Positions 7,480-16,671 are shown, numbered from the stretch's first letter. The stretch is 64,000 nt of DNA from CABMKH01 sp040797625 (GCA_052067355.1 JBQHQH010000001.1:316565-380564); one strand, 5' to 3'. Program-made: numbers and translations. The notes: a model not told the origin generated them from the sequence alone.

Positions 7480-8423
7480 TCATTCCCACTCCTATTAAGT
7501 AAATATAGAAAGATAATACTTCCGAAAACTCCAACGGTTAAACCGATGGAAACCTCATAAGGATATATTACTATTCTACTTATGATATCTGATAATAGGA
7601 GGAAATTCGCTCCAATTAAAGCTGTATATCCTATATTACCCTTCATATTATCCCCCTTAATTAGGCGAACAATATTTGGCACAATAAGTCCAAGAAATGG
7701 TATCCTTCCTACTGTTATTATTACTATTGCTGATATTAAAGCTACTATTGTCACTCCTAAATTTATGACAGCCCCATAGTTTAAACCTAGATTAATGGCA
7801 AAGTCTTCTCCCATACCAGCTAGAGTGAATCTGTTAGCATAGACTACAGCCATTATAAGCAAGGGAATACTTATGTATAGCATTTCATATCTACCTTTGA
7901 TAATCATGGAGAAATCTCCCTGCAGCCAAGTAGAAACACTTTGTACTAAATTAAATTTATAGGCTACAGCTGTAGTAATAGAATCTATTACTCTACCTAG
8001 CATTATCCCTAAAAGTGGAATAAACACCTTATTTTTAACTTTAATATGATTTAAAATAAACATAAATAACAAAGTTCCAGCTAGGGCAAATATAAAAGTT
8101 ACTATCATCTTCTGAAAATAACTTGCAGAAGATAAAAAAATCATAGAGAATAAAACTCCCATCTTAGCTGCATCTATAGTGCCTGCCGTAGTAGGCGATA
8201 CAAAACTATTTTGAGTTATTTGCTGCATAATAAGCCCTGCAATACTCATGCTAACCCCTGCAAATATAATGCTTATAAGTCTAGGTAAACGGCTTAAACT
8301 TATTACCATTATATCTTCATGACTTAAATTAAATAAATCCTTTATGCTAATATCTTTAACTCCTATAAAAATTGAAATTATAGATAAAGCAATTAATAAA
8401 GTTACTAGATATCTCTTTTTCAT
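7476..8423 (-). CDS. Iron-siderophore ABC transporter permease (YclN-like)
   Basis: This 315-residue FecCD-family permease has the motifs RLPRLISIIFAGVSMSIAGLIMQQITQN in the first third and GRIPFLGLIVPNIVRLIKGDN near residue 240. Both are typical of the siderophore/vitamin B12 permease family. It is the first gene of the operon, with AGATTAT before its ATG. A Fur-box-like palindrome lies 53 bases upstream, predicting induction under iron limitation. Confidence 0.9.
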   Translation of the reverse strand: MKKRYLVTLLIALSIISIFIGVKDISIKDLFNLSHEDIMVISLSRLPRLISIIFAGVSMSIAGLIMQQITQNSFVSPTTAGTIDAAKMGVLFSMIFLSSASYFQKMIVTFIFALAGTLLFMFILNHIKVKNKVFIPLLGIMLGRVIDSITTAVAYKFNLVQSVSTWLQGDFSMIIKGRYEMLYISIPLLIMAVVYANRFTLAGMGEDFAINLGLNYGAVINLGVTIVALISAIVIITVGRIPFLGLIVPNIVRLIKGDNMKGNIGYTALIGANFLLLSDIISRIVIYPYEVSIGLTVGVFGSIIFLYLLNRSGNE

Positions 8424-8475
8424 ATAATCTTCCCATTCTGTATTTGTTGATTAGATTATTTCAATATGATATACT

Positions 8476-8494
8476 ATTGATAATCTTTATCAAT
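8476..8494. promoter_or_regulatory. Fur-box-like operator between siderophore operon and AraC gene
   Basis: ATTGATAA-TCT-TTATCAAT is a perfect 8-base inverted repeat with a 3-base centre, and it contains the TGATAA/TTATCA halves of the Fur consensus. On the minus strand it overlaps a TTGATA-N16-TATCAT promoter reading into the permease gene. Confidence 0.75.
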
Positions 8495-8573
8495 TAGAAT
8501 ACCATGAATTTTTTAAACAATCTTTGATTATTTTTATATTTTTATAAAAAATTTTAGTCTATGAGGTGATATT

Positions 8574-9332
8574 TTGAAAAATACAATACATATTTCTAAT
8601 GTCATGAAAAAATTTAATCTCTTAACAAATATCTCCATAATTGCCTTCGATCCCTCTGGGATTTCTTTGGGAGCATCTGGTTATGATAGAGATCTATATA
8701 ATTTTTTTGAAAAAAATAGGATATATGATAGGATCACAGAGAATTTCTTTACTAAAAATGAAGATATCCTCACTTCCTCTTGTTGTGAGAATATAAGGTA
8801 TATTCTTTCCCCTGTATGTCAAAGAAACATCCATAGAGGTATATTTATAATAGGGCCTCTTTGTGCTAAGAAAAATACTTGTATGAGAGCTCCCTATAAA
8901 CCAGAGGAAATCTATCCCTATATTTTAGAAACCTTAAGATTTCTCTGGCATGACTTTCCAAACAAACATATTTCATTAGAAGGCGAAAAAGAATATAGCC
9001 TTCATATAAAGAAGGCTATAGACTATATGGATTCCAGATATATGGATGATATTGGATTAGGTCATGTTGCTGAATATTTAAATATCAATAGTTCCTACCT
9101 TTCAACTATGTTTAAAAGGGAAACTAAGAATAGCTTTACTAATTTTTTAAATAAGATTAGAGTAGAAAAAAGCAAGTTTCTTTTGGTCAATGAAGATTAT
9201 TCTATGTTAGACATTGCTCTTATGGTAGGATTTAATAGTCAAAATTACTATAATATTATATTTAAAAAGATTACTGGCTATACTCCTTTAGAATATAGGA
9301 AAAAATATAGTTACAAAAACTTAACCATATAA
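8574..9332 (+). CDS. AraC family transcriptional regulator, divergent from siderophore operon
   Basis: This 252-residue protein has a C-terminal double helix-turn-helix (about residues 143-247). Typical features are DIGLGHVAEYLNINSSYLSTMFKRET and DIALMVGFNSQNYYNIIFKKITGYTPLEYRKKY. The N-terminal 130 residues carry several Cys (SCCENIRY, SPVCQRN, GPLCAKKNTC) and are not a sensor domain I can name. The TTG start has GAGGTGAT upstream. Its position suggests that it activates the siderophore operon in response to the siderophore, as YbtA and similar AraC regulators do. The Cys cluster could bind metal; this is inference. Confidence 0.85.
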   Translation: MKNTIHISNVMKKFNLLTNISIIAFDPSGISLGASGYDRDLYNFFEKNRIYDRITENFFTKNEDILTSSCCENIRYILSPVCQRNIHRGIFIIGPLCAKKNTCMRAPYKPEEIYPYILETLRFLWHDFPNKHISLEGEKEYSLHIKKAIDYMDSRYMDDIGLGHVAEYLNINSSYLSTMFKRETKNSFTNFLNKIRVEKSKFLLVNEDYSMLDIALMVGFNSQNYYNIIFKKITGYTPLEYRKKYSYKNLTI

Positions 9333-9348
9333 ACAATGCTCTATACTT

Positions 9349-9380
9349 AAAGTAATCTAATTCAATAAATTACTTTTTTC
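9349..9380 (+). terminator. Terminator of the AraC gene
   Basis: The stem AAAGTAAT (9349-9356)/ATTACTTT (9369-9376) runs into a T tract on the plus strand, just after the AraC stop codon. Confidence 0.7.
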
Positions 9381-9434
9381 TTAGCCAATAGATATGTTAA
9401 AATAGAACATCATATAATACAAATAAGTACCCCT

Positions 9435-10823
9435 CTAACTCCCTTCCAATGTTTCCCTTATAATATATAGTCCTCTTTTTAAATCTTTAATCGTTGATGG
9501 TGTGCAGATTCCTATTCGCACAGCAGGTGAAATATAGCTACTTCCAACAGTAAATCTTTCACAGCAGAATACCTGCACACCTCTTTGCTTTAATTCTTTT
9601 TCAAATTCAATCCCCTTCCAAGTTTTAGGTAGAATAAGCCATCGAAATTGACTGTTTAAATCTCCCCATACATTATATCCCTTTAAGATTTGATTAGTTA
9701 TCCTATTTCTCTCTTGTATCTCTTTTATTTTTTCGTTCACAATTTCAACTGCTAATTCACTTTCAATAATTTGTGATACCAATTCTGCGTCAAATGGTGA
9801 TGACATAACATTTATATTATTAATTGCATTTGTAATAGGTGTAATTACTTTTGTTGGTGCAACTACAAAGGCAATCCGCAAACCAGCACAAATAGAGTTT
9901 GATACAGTTGATATATAGATTCCATGCTCAGGAATTAAAGAAGTAATGGTAGGAATTTTTCTTTCTGTTAGAAAAGAATAAGTACCATCTTCTAAGCATA
10001 AGAGATCATATTTTTTAACCATATCAGCTATAGACTTTCTTTCCTCAAAAGACATGGTTATAGTTGTAGGATTATGATAATCAGGGATTGTAAATATTCC
10101 TTTTATATTTTCTAATTTACATAGCTGATCTAGAGTTTGAATATCTATTTTTTTACCATTATAGGGAATAGCCATTAGCTGTATACCTAACATATTTGCA
10201 ATGTTTTTAATTCCTGGATAAATCAATTCATTTGTTGCAATCTTGTCCCCATAATCAAACAATGAAACTAAAAGTATTGCCAGTGAATTTTGCAAACCTG
10301 ATGTAATAACTATGTTTTCTAATTCTGTTTTAAGTCCAAAACCTTCAAGCCATTTTTGTCCACTTTTTTTATGTGATAATCTGCCAGATGTCTCTGAATA
10401 TTTTAATATGTTTTCAACATTTACTCTTTTTATAAGTCCTTTCATCCCCTGTACTACATAATGATTTTGATCATATAGGGGATGTGATGCTCCCATATTA
10501 ATACAACTTTCTAACCCTGTTTCATCTAACATTGGAATATTTGCCATGACATCAGCAGCAATATATGTGCCACGTCCTATGATGCCGCTTAAAAGCCCCT
10601 TAGCTGAACATATCTTAAAAGCTCTTGCAATTGTACTTAAATTTACATCTAAATAGTCAGCCAATTCTCGTTGGGGAGGTAGTTTATCATTTGGTTGTAA
10701 AAGTCCATCTCTAATGTCATTTTCTAAAGTCTGTACAATTTCTAAATAAATTGGAATTTCTCCATTCTTTTTTATTTTAGGTTTCCACGTCATTGGATAA
10801 TTTTCAAAAGAGTTAACAGGCAT
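9435..10823 (-). CDS. MocR/PdxR-type regulator (GntR HTH fused to aminotransferase fold)
   Basis: About 462 residues. A GntR winged helix (about 18-85, DKLPPQRELADYLDVNLSTIARAFKICSAKGL) is followed by a type I aminotransferase domain. The PLP-site region is altered: after IPDYHNPTTITMS, the usual Lys-bearing TGTFSK-like motif reads YISTVSNSICAGLRIAFV, with no Lys at the expected place. PLP may therefore not bind as a Schiff base, or the protein senses another ligand. I place the start at the ATG of MPVNSF (10823). AGGGGG is well spaced for it, while ATGs further upstream lack spacing. It is divergent from, and probably controls, the deformylase-like and racemase-like genes. Confidence 0.85.
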   Translation of the reverse strand: MPVNSFENYPMTWKPKIKKNGEIPIYLEIVQTLENDIRDGLLQPNDKLPPQRELADYLDVNLSTIARAFKICSAKGLLSGIIGRGTYIAADVMANIPMLDETGLESCINMGASHPLYDQNHYVVQGMKGLIKRVNVENILKYSETSGRLSHKKSGQKWLEGFGLKTELENIVITSGLQNSLAILLVSLFDYGDKIATNELIYPGIKNIANMLGIQLMAIPYNGKKIDIQTLDQLCKLENIKGIFTIPDYHNPTTITMSFEERKSIADMVKKYDLLCLEDGTYSFLTERKIPTITSLIPEHGIYISTVSNSICAGLRIAFVVAPTKVITPITNAINNINVMSSPFDAELVSQIIESELAVEIVNEKIKEIQERNRITNQILKGYNVWGDLNSQFRWLILPKTWKGIEFEKELKQRGVQVFCCERFTVGSSYISPAVRIGICTPSTIKDLKRGLYIIRETLEGS

Positions 10824-10865
10824 ATTCATTCCCCCTTTTATATTGTTCTGCATACAATTTTACTA

Positions 10866-10894
10866 TTGAATCCAAACAATTTCAAGGTTATAAT
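10866..10894 (+). promoter_or_regulatory. Promoter of the deformylase-like/racemase-like operon
   Basis: TTGAAT (10866-10871), a 17-base spacer and a perfect TATAAT (10889-10894) lie 25 bases before the ATG. The MocR regulator reads away from the same short gap. Confidence 0.8.
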
Positions 10895-10918
10895 AATATA
10901 CAAAAGTGGAGGGATAGA

Positions 10919-11413
10919 ATGAAAAAAGAAATATTATTACTTGGTAATCCAAAGCTTTACGAAGTTAGTGAACCCGTGGGAAAAGAAGAACTATCTGATA
11001 TGTCACTAGTTATTCAAGATTTACATGATACTCTCTTGGCATTTAGACAAAAATATCATAGTGGTAGAGCAATAGCTGCTCCACAAATCGGCATACAAAA
11101 AAGACTCATCTATATGTTCATTGACAAACCTATTGTATTTATCAATCCATCTATACACTTCTTAGATGATGAAATGATGTTAGTATTAGATGATTGTATG
11201 TCTTTCCCCAACCTTCTGGTAAAGGTACAGCGGTACAAAAAATGCAGAATTGAGTATTTAGATCTCACATGGCAAAGATGTCATATGGATTTAGAAGATG
11301 ATTTATCTGAACTTTTACAACATGAGTACGATCACCTTGATGGTATCTTAGCCACTATGAGGGCAATCGATAATCAATCATTTGTAATTAAACCATTAAA
11401 CGGAGGCGAATAA
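10919..11413 (+). CDS. Peptide-deformylase-like protein
   Basis: This 164-residue protein has all three deformylase motifs in order. Motif 1 is GRAIAAPQIG at 49-58 (usually GxGxAAxQ). Motif 2 is DDCMS at 91-95 (usually EGCLS, metal-ligand Cys 93 kept). Motif 3 is HEYDH at 135-139 (both metal His and the catalytic Glu kept). It should be a metal-dependent amidase that removes N-formyl groups. The changed EG pair and its place outside the usual def-fmt context suggest a specialised paralogue rather than the housekeeping enzyme. The ATG has GGAGGG upstream. It is two bases from the racemase-like gene and divergent from MocR. Confidence 0.85.
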   Translation: MKKEILLLGNPKLYEVSEPVGKEELSDMSLVIQDLHDTLLAFRQKYHSGRAIAAPQIGIQKRLIYMFIDKPIVFINPSIHFLDDEMMLVLDDCMSFPNLLVKVQRYKKCRIEYLDLTWQRCHMDLEDDLSELLQHEYDHLDGILATMRAIDNQSFVIKPLNGGE

Positions 11414-11415
11414 AC

Positions 11416-12102
11416 ATGAAAAAAATTGGAATCTTAGGCGGTATTAGTTTAGCTTCAACAATTCATTATTATAAGACAATAACTGATCTATACTATGAAA
11501 AATATCATGACTACTATTATCCGGAAATCTTGATTAATAGCTTGAACTTTCAATATTTTACTGATTTAGAAAATCAACATAGAATAGAAGAATATCAATC
11601 CTATATATTAGAAGGACTTGAAAATCTAAAAAAAGCTGGAGCAGATTTTGTAATTATGGCAGCCAATTCACCCCACTCAGTTTTAGAAAGTATCATTGAC
11701 AAAATACCCTTGCCAATAATAAGCATAGTTGAATCAGTAGCAAAAGAAGCCAAACAAAAGGGACTTAAAAGAGTTCTACTAACAGGCATCTTATATACAA
11801 TGCAAAGTGACTTTTATCAAAAAGGCTTTAGCAAATATGGAATTGAGGTTGTTGTACCTAATGATTATGAAAAACAAATAATCGAGAATATCATCTTTAA
11901 AGAGTTAGTTATAAATAAAGTATCCAATGAATCTAAACAACAATTTTTAGATATTATCAATCACTATGATGTTGATGGGGTCATTTTAGGTTGTACTGAA
12001 CTACCACAACTAATAGGATCGGAAGATACAAATAAGCTCCTATTAAATTCATTGGAAATCCATTGTCAATCTACCTTAAATTATGCTTTAGACGATAAAT
12101 AA
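11416..12102 (+). CDS. Aspartate/glutamate racemase family protein (RacD/YgeA-like)
   Basis: This 228-residue protein has the GILGGIS start and two-domain fold of PLP-independent racemases. The C-terminal catalytic Cys is present in LGCTELP (Cys193). The N-terminal Cys of the usual CNTxH motif is replaced: MAANSPH, with Ala at 83. Some YgeA-type broad-specificity racemases also lack one Cys, so activity is possible but altered. Loss of the pair may convert a racemase to an isomerase, lyase or binding protein. It forms an operon with the deformylase-like gene. Confidence 0.82.
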   Translation: MKKIGILGGISLASTIHYYKTITDLYYEKYHDYYYPEILINSLNFQYFTDLENQHRIEEYQSYILEGLENLKKAGADFVIMAANSPHSVLESIIDKIPLPIISIVESVAKEAKQKGLKRVLLTGILYTMQSDFYQKGFSKYGIEVVVPNDYEKQIIENIIFKELVINKVSNESKQQFLDIINHYDVDGVILGCTELPQLIGSEDTNKLLLNSLEIHCQSTLNYALDDK

Positions 12103-12174
12103 TATAGTAAATTATTTAAAGACTGTATTCACCTATATTTTGGACTAGAACAATATTTTCTCCCTTGAAAAATT

Positions 12175-12228
12175 AAATTCCCCTTTCTAGCCTAAATTAT
12201 CTTTTGCTCCTTACTAGAAAGGGGATTT
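12175..12228. terminator. Bidirectional terminator between convergent genes
   Basis: The stem AAATTCCCCTTTCTAG (12175-12190)/CTAGAAAGGGGATTT (12214-12228), with one bulge, sits between the racemase-like gene and the converging dehydrogenase gene. Confidence 0.75.
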
Positions 12229-12255
12229 ATATCTCCTTAGATCTTAATATATCTT

Positions 12256-13188
12256 TTATTCCAATGTTTTAACAAATTCCAAAACTTTAATAATCTTCTT
12301 ATCTCTATCTCTTCTCACCTTATCAGCATCATCATATTCTTTAAATCCCTTACCAGATTTAACTCCCAATTCACCAGCTTTTACTTTCTCATCTAATATC
12401 TTAAATGGCTCAGTAGTACTACATAGATGAGGTAGCATCAAATTAATTACAGCTGAACCTACATCAAGTCCAATATGGTCAAATAATTCAAAATGACCCT
12501 CAAAAGGATATCTTGGTCCAAATGTAGATGTAATAGCTGCATCTATGTCTTCTGGGGTTGTCCATCCCTGTTCTACCATATATATGGCCTCTCTTGCTAT
12601 AGCTACAGAAAGCCTATTTACAATAAAACCCGGTACTGCTTTATTCAGAATGGCAGGAGATTTTCCACTTTCTTTTAACATATTATATACCTTGTCTACT
12701 ACTTGATCAGATGTCCTAGGCCCTCTCACTAATTCCACTAAAGGCATTACATATGCTGGGTTAAAAAAATGAGTTATTAAAATTCTCTCTGGATGTGATA
12801 TATCTAAAAATTCATAGATATTAAGTGAAGAAGTATCACTTGCAAGTATTGTATCTTTGCTGCAAAATTCGTCTAAAGAGTTAAATATTTTCTTTTTTAA
12901 TTCAACATTTTCTGAAACTGACTCTATAACTAGATCTGCATTCTTTACTGCAGGTTGAAGTTCTGTAAAGTATTCTAAGTTATTTAATGTAGTTTCAATA
13001 TCTTCCTCAGAGATTGCTCCTAATTCTAAAAGTGTCTTTAGATTATTTTTGATATCTGAGATAGCCTTATCTAAATTTTCAGGTGTCCGATTATATAGCG
13101 ATGTCTTGTGACCTTTCATAGCAAAAAATTGTGCAATAGAAAGCCCCATAGTCCCTGCACCTACAATAGAAACATTCCAAACTTCCAT
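12256..13188 (-). CDS. 3-hydroxyacyl-CoA dehydrogenase family protein
   Basis: This 310-residue protein has an N-terminal NAD-binding Rossmann fold (VSIVGAGTMGLSIAQFFAMKG, about 4-24). The catalytic His-Glu region follows, HFFNPAYVMPLVELVRG. The C-terminal helical 3HCDH domain includes PGFIVNRL and FGPRYPFEGHFELFDHIGLD. Members oxidise L-3-hydroxyacyl-CoA or related beta-hydroxy acids with NAD+. The closest roles are 3-hydroxybutyryl-CoA dehydrogenase or a beta-hydroxyacid/carnitine-type dehydrogenase. No crotonase or thiolase gene lies nearby, so a stand-alone substrate is likely. The ATG has AGGGGGGAT upstream. Confidence 0.87.
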   Translation of the reverse strand: MEVWNVSIVGAGTMGLSIAQFFAMKGHKTSLYNRTPENLDKAISDIKNNLKTLLELGAISEEDIETTLNNLEYFTELQPAVKNADLVIESVSENVELKKKIFNSLDEFCSKDTILASDTSSLNIYEFLDISHPERILITHFFNPAYVMPLVELVRGPRTSDQVVDKVYNMLKESGKSPAILNKAVPGFIVNRLSVAIAREAIYMVEQGWTTPEDIDAAITSTFGPRYPFEGHFELFDHIGLDVGSAVINLMLPHLCSTTEPFKILDEKVKAGELGVKSGKGFKEYDDADKVRRDRDKKIIKVLEFVKTLE

Positions 13189-13347
13189 AAGATATCCCCC
13201 CTATAATTTTTTTATAATATACACATTACTCTATAAATATATTATCAATGTATATATGATACCCTTGTAAAATTTAATAAAACTAGAATATTAAGAAAAT
13301 TTTTTCTTAAATAATTGGGTATAAAATACAAAACGGAGGGATTTAAT

Positions 13348-14370
13348 ATGAATAAATTGTTTTCAAGTATTAAGCTCAAAAACTTAGAATTAAAAAATCG
13401 TATAGTAATGGCTCCAATGTGTATGGTTGCTTCTGATGATAAAGGTTATGCTAATAGCTGGCATGAAATCCATTATGGTTCTAGAGCTATTGGTGGAATT
13501 GGTCTGATAATTGTAGAAGCAACAGCAGTAGAAAGCAGAGGCAGAATAAAAAATGGAGACCTAGGTATTTGGGAAGATTCTCATATTGAAGGCTTGTCTA
13601 AAATAGTTAAAAATTCTAAAGCTCTAGGCGCAAAAATTGCTATCCAATTAGCACATGCCGGAAGAAAGTGTGAAGTGAAATCGGAAAATATTATTGCACC
13701 ATCTCCTATTCCCTTTAATGACAGCTATTCTACTCCTAGAAAAATGACTAAGGATGATATAGATACTGTTATAAATTCTTTTAAAGAAGGTGCCAGAAGA
13801 GCCAATGAGGCCGGGTTTGATGCTATTGAAATACATGGAGCTCATGGATATCTGATCAATGAATTTTTATCTCCCCTTACAAATAAGAGAAACGATGAAT
13901 ATGGTGGAAGTTTAGAGAATAGGACTAGATTTTTGAAAGAGATAATAAGAGAAATAAAGACAGTATGGCCTGAGGATAAACCAATAATACTAAGGGTTTC
14001 TGGTGAAGAATATGTTGATAAAGGTAACCATCCAGAAGATTTAGTAGATATTATAAATCTAATAAAAGATGAAGGTATTGACCTAATAAATGTAAGTTCT
14101 GGTGCTGTAGTAACAGCTGATATAGATGCATATCCAGGATATCAGATTCCTTTTGCGGAGATAATTAAAAGAGGAACTGGTTTACCAGTTATAGCTGGTG
14201 GATTAATTACAGAACCAGAAATGGCTGAAGAAATACTCCAAAACAGTAGAGCTGACTTTATATTCTTAGGAAGAGAGCTCCTTAGAAATCCATATTGGCC
14301 TCTACAAGCTGCCACTAGATTAAATGAAGATATAGAATGGCCTGCTTCCTATAGTAGAGCCAAAAGATAG
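13348..14370 (+). CDS. NADH:flavin oxidoreductase, Old Yellow Enzyme family (YqjM-like)
   Basis: About 340 residues forming an FMN TIM barrel. Seen are NRIVMAPMCM with the YqjM-type Cys near residue 25, QLAHAGRK, the substrate-binding EIHGAHGYL His pair and FLSPLTNKRNDEYGGSLENR. The C-terminal FMN phosphate site is IAGGLITEP...FIFLGRELLRNP. It should reduce activated C=C bonds with NAD(P)H. It lacks the extra FeS/FAD domains of the long BaiC or enoate-reductase type. I start at 13348 because CGGAGGG is correctly spaced there; an ATG further upstream at 13315 has no ribosome binding site. Confidence 0.9.
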   Translation: MNKLFSSIKLKNLELKNRIVMAPMCMVASDDKGYANSWHEIHYGSRAIGGIGLIIVEATAVESRGRIKNGDLGIWEDSHIEGLSKIVKNSKALGAKIAIQLAHAGRKCEVKSENIIAPSPIPFNDSYSTPRKMTKDDIDTVINSFKEGARRANEAGFDAIEIHGAHGYLINEFLSPLTNKRNDEYGGSLENRTRFLKEIIREIKTVWPEDKPIILRVSGEEYVDKGNHPEDLVDIINLIKDEGIDLINVSSGAVVTADIDAYPGYQIPFAEIIKRGTGLPVIAGGLITEPEMAEEILQNSRADFIFLGRELLRNPYWPLQAATRLNEDIEWPASYSRAKR

Positions 14371-14375
14371 TAATT

Positions 14376-14401
14376 TTAAAGCCCTATTTTCTAGGGCTTT
14401 A
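14376..14401. terminator. Bidirectional terminator between convergent genes
   Basis: The stem TAAAGCCCTA/TAGGGCTTTA has a short T-rich loop. It lies between the Old Yellow Enzyme gene and the converging GTPase gene. Confidence 0.85.
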
Positions 14402-14420
14402 AAACTTTATATCTCCATGA

Positions 14421-15767
14421 CTATTTTCCAAGGCCATGTTCTCTGATGAAGCCGTCCAGTATCTCATTGAGATTTGGACTTCCAACTTCTTTCAATTCAT
14501 AATAAACTCTTGTATAAGGCTTATTGATACTAATGATTCTAGTCAAATCAATAGGTGTACCTATAATCACAGAATCACAATCCGTATTGTTAATCGTCTG
14601 TTCAAGGTCTTTTAACTGTTGTTCACTATATCCCATTGCTGGCAATAGTTTCCCAATATCTTTATATATATCAAAGGTTTCTGCAAGTTTTCCCACTATA
14701 TATGGCCGAGGGTCTACTAATTCTCTTGCTCCAAATTGTTGTGCTGCAACTGTTCCAGCTCCTATCTTCATTCCTCCATGTGTTAAAGTAGGTCCATCCT
14801 CTACAACTAAAACACGTTTCCCCTTGATTATATCTGGATTGTCTACAGTAATCTCAGACTCAGCTTTAATAATCTTGGCATTTGGATTGACAAATTTGAT
14901 ATTATTTTCTACTTCTACTATTGACTTTATATCTGCACTATCTATTTTATTGATAATTGCTATATCCGCCGTTCTTAGACTAACTTCCCCGGGATAATAA
15001 TTTAGCTCATCTCCTGGACGATGAGGGTCTAATACTGTAATAGCTAGATCTGATTCATAGAAAGAAAAATCATTATTACCTCCATCCCAGATGATAATAT
15101 CACAGCCATCAGGATCTTTTTCTGCTGCTCTCAAGATATCTTCATAATCTACACCTGCATATATAATATTTCCCCGTTCTACATGTGGTTCATATTCTTC
15201 CATTTCTTCAATAGTACAATTATGTTCCTTTAAGTCTTCTACAGTAGCAAATCTTTGAACCCTCTGTGCTGCTAAATTTCCATAGGGCATAGGATGCCTA
15301 ATTGCAATGACTTTAATATTTTGCTCCATCAAGATTTCAATGACCTTACGAGATGTCTGGCTCTTTCCACAACCTGTTCTAGTAGCACAAATTGATATAA
15401 CTGGTTTATTACTCTTTAACATTGTGCTCTTAGGTCCAAGAAGTTTAAAGTCAGCGCCTGATGCATTTACTATTGCACTTATGTTCATTAGATCCCTATA
15501 TTTTATATCACTATATGCAAATACACATTCGTCTACATCTAATTCTTTAATCAATTCCGATAATCTGTCTTGAGAATATATAGGTATTCCTTCTGGATAC
15601 ATAGCACCTGCTAATTCATAGGGATATTTACGATCATCTATGTCTGGTATCTGTGCTGCTGTAAAAGCTACAACTTTATAATTCTCATTATCACGATAAT
15701 AGGTATTAAAATTGTGAAAATCTCTACCTGCGGCTCCTATGATAATAACATTCTTTTTATTATTCAT
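14421..15767 (-). CDS. Cyclic-2,3-diphosphoglycerate-synthetase-like P-loop GTPase (COG2403 type)
   Basis: About 448 residues. An N-terminal Rossmann-like domain (KNVIIIGAAGRDFHNFNTYYRDN) precedes a P-loop domain with Walker A ATRTGCGKSQ near residue 142. Walker B-like DIIIWDGGNNDF and a guanine-site-like IINKID follow. This matches the family named after the cyclic 2,3-diphosphoglycerate synthetase of methanogens. Bacteria with this gene are not known to need that solute, so the true reaction is open. The start is the ATG of MNNKKN, with AGGAGTGAG at the right distance. It lies 25 bases behind an amino-acid-binding lipoprotein and shares its T-box leader. Confidence 0.8.
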   Translation of the reverse strand: MNNKKNVIIIGAAGRDFHNFNTYYRDNENYKVVAFTAAQIPDIDDRKYPYELAGAMYPEGIPIYSQDRLSELIKELDVDECVFAYSDIKYRDLMNISAIVNASGADFKLLGPKSTMLKSNKPVISICATRTGCGKSQTSRKVIEILMEQNIKVIAIRHPMPYGNLAAQRVQRFATVEDLKEHNCTIEEMEEYEPHVERGNIIYAGVDYEDILRAAEKDPDGCDIIIWDGGNNDFSFYESDLAITVLDPHRPGDELNYYPGEVSLRTADIAIINKIDSADIKSIVEVENNIKFVNPNAKIIKAESEITVDNPDIIKGKRVLVVEDGPTLTHGGMKIGAGTVAAQQFGARELVDPRPYIVGKLAETFDIYKDIGKLLPAMGYSEQQLKDLEQTINNTDCDSVIIGTPIDLTRIISINKPYTRVYYELKEVGSPNLNEILDGFIREHGLGK

Positions 15768-15792
15768 ACATCTCACTCCTCATCTAAAATCT

Positions 15793-16671
15793 CTATTTTA
15801 AAGCTTTCCCACTTAGTTCTTCTGCCTCTGTAAACCATTGACTAATCAAGTCTTTTTCTTTCATCTCTCTTATAAGCTGATTTAATGTATTTACCAATTC
15901 TTCATTTCCCTTTTGTGTAGCTATAGCTGTACCTCCAAAACCAGTTTCAATTACAAATTCTTCTACAACTTTCACATCATCGTTGACCTTTGCAAAAGAT
16001 TCTGCAACTACTAATTCCAAAAGAGCACAATCCACCTTACCAGTCTTTAAATTCATCACTGTATCTGAATTAGTCACTAAGCTCTTCACATCAGTATTTT
16101 CAATGTCATTAGCTATATTTTCTTGTGTAGTTCCTATCTGGACAGCTATTGTTTTGCCAATTAGATCTTCTTTTGAACTATACTGCCTATCATCGTCTTT
16201 TCTTATTAGTACTGCAATATCAGCTTCGTAATATACATCAGAAAAGCTAACTTGTTTCTCTCTTTCAGGATCTGGATACATTGCAGCTAATACTACATCT
16301 ACCATACCTGTAGATACTGCACCTAATAGATTGCTAAAGCTCATATCTCTTATTTCTAATTCTACTCCTAAACTATCTGCTATATATTTAGCTATTTCTA
16401 TATCTAGTCCAACTATCTCATCTCTGCCATCTATCATTGCATGAAACTCAAAAGGAGGATAATCTGGATTTGTACCCATTACCAATTTGCCCTTTGACTT
16501 AATATCTTCTACAGTAATCAACTTTTTATCATCTATTTCTCTTTCTTCTGCTTCTCCACTTGTATGTTCTAAATCCTCTTCATCTTGAGTCTTATCTCCA
16601 CTACATGCTGTCAATACAAAACTAAGTAATAGTAAAACAACTAATACTAGCAAAATAATCTTCTTTTTCAT
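15793..16671 (-). CDS. Polar amino acid ABC transporter substrate-binding lipoprotein
   Basis: This 292-residue protein has a lipoprotein signal (LTACSG, Cys near 23) and an acidic linker to about residue 50. The periplasmic-binding type 2 fold follows: KLVMGTNPDYPPFEF, GLDIEIAKYIADSLGVELE, DVVLAAMYPDPEREKQVSFSD. The ligand-binding Arg is in the FxxPY/R-like segment. It should bind a polar amino acid outside the cell. No permease or ATPase gene is adjacent, so it is an orphan that must use a transporter encoded elsewhere or act as a sensor. A T-box leader with a likely GAG (Glu) specifier precedes it, suggesting glutamate as ligand (inference). Confidence 0.88.
   Translation of the reverse strand: MKKKIILLVLVVLLLLSFVLTACSGDKTQDEEDLEHTSGEAEEREIDDKKLITVEDIKSKGKLVMGTNPDYPPFEFHAMIDGRDEIVGLDIEIAKYIADSLGVELEIRDMSFSNLLGAVSTGMVDVVLAAMYPDPEREKQVSFSDVYYEADIAVLIRKDDDRQYSSKEDLIGKTIAVQIGTTQENIANDIENTDVKSLVTNSDTVMNLKTGKVDCALLELVVAESFAKVNDDVKVVEEFVIETGFGGTAIATQKGNEELVNTLNQLIREMKEKDLISQWFTEAEELSGKALK

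Noticed and set aside
14524..14997. Plus-strand frame of 157 codons opposite the cDPG-synthetase-like gene
   Set aside because: Antisense to a conserved P-loop protein, with no ribosome binding site.
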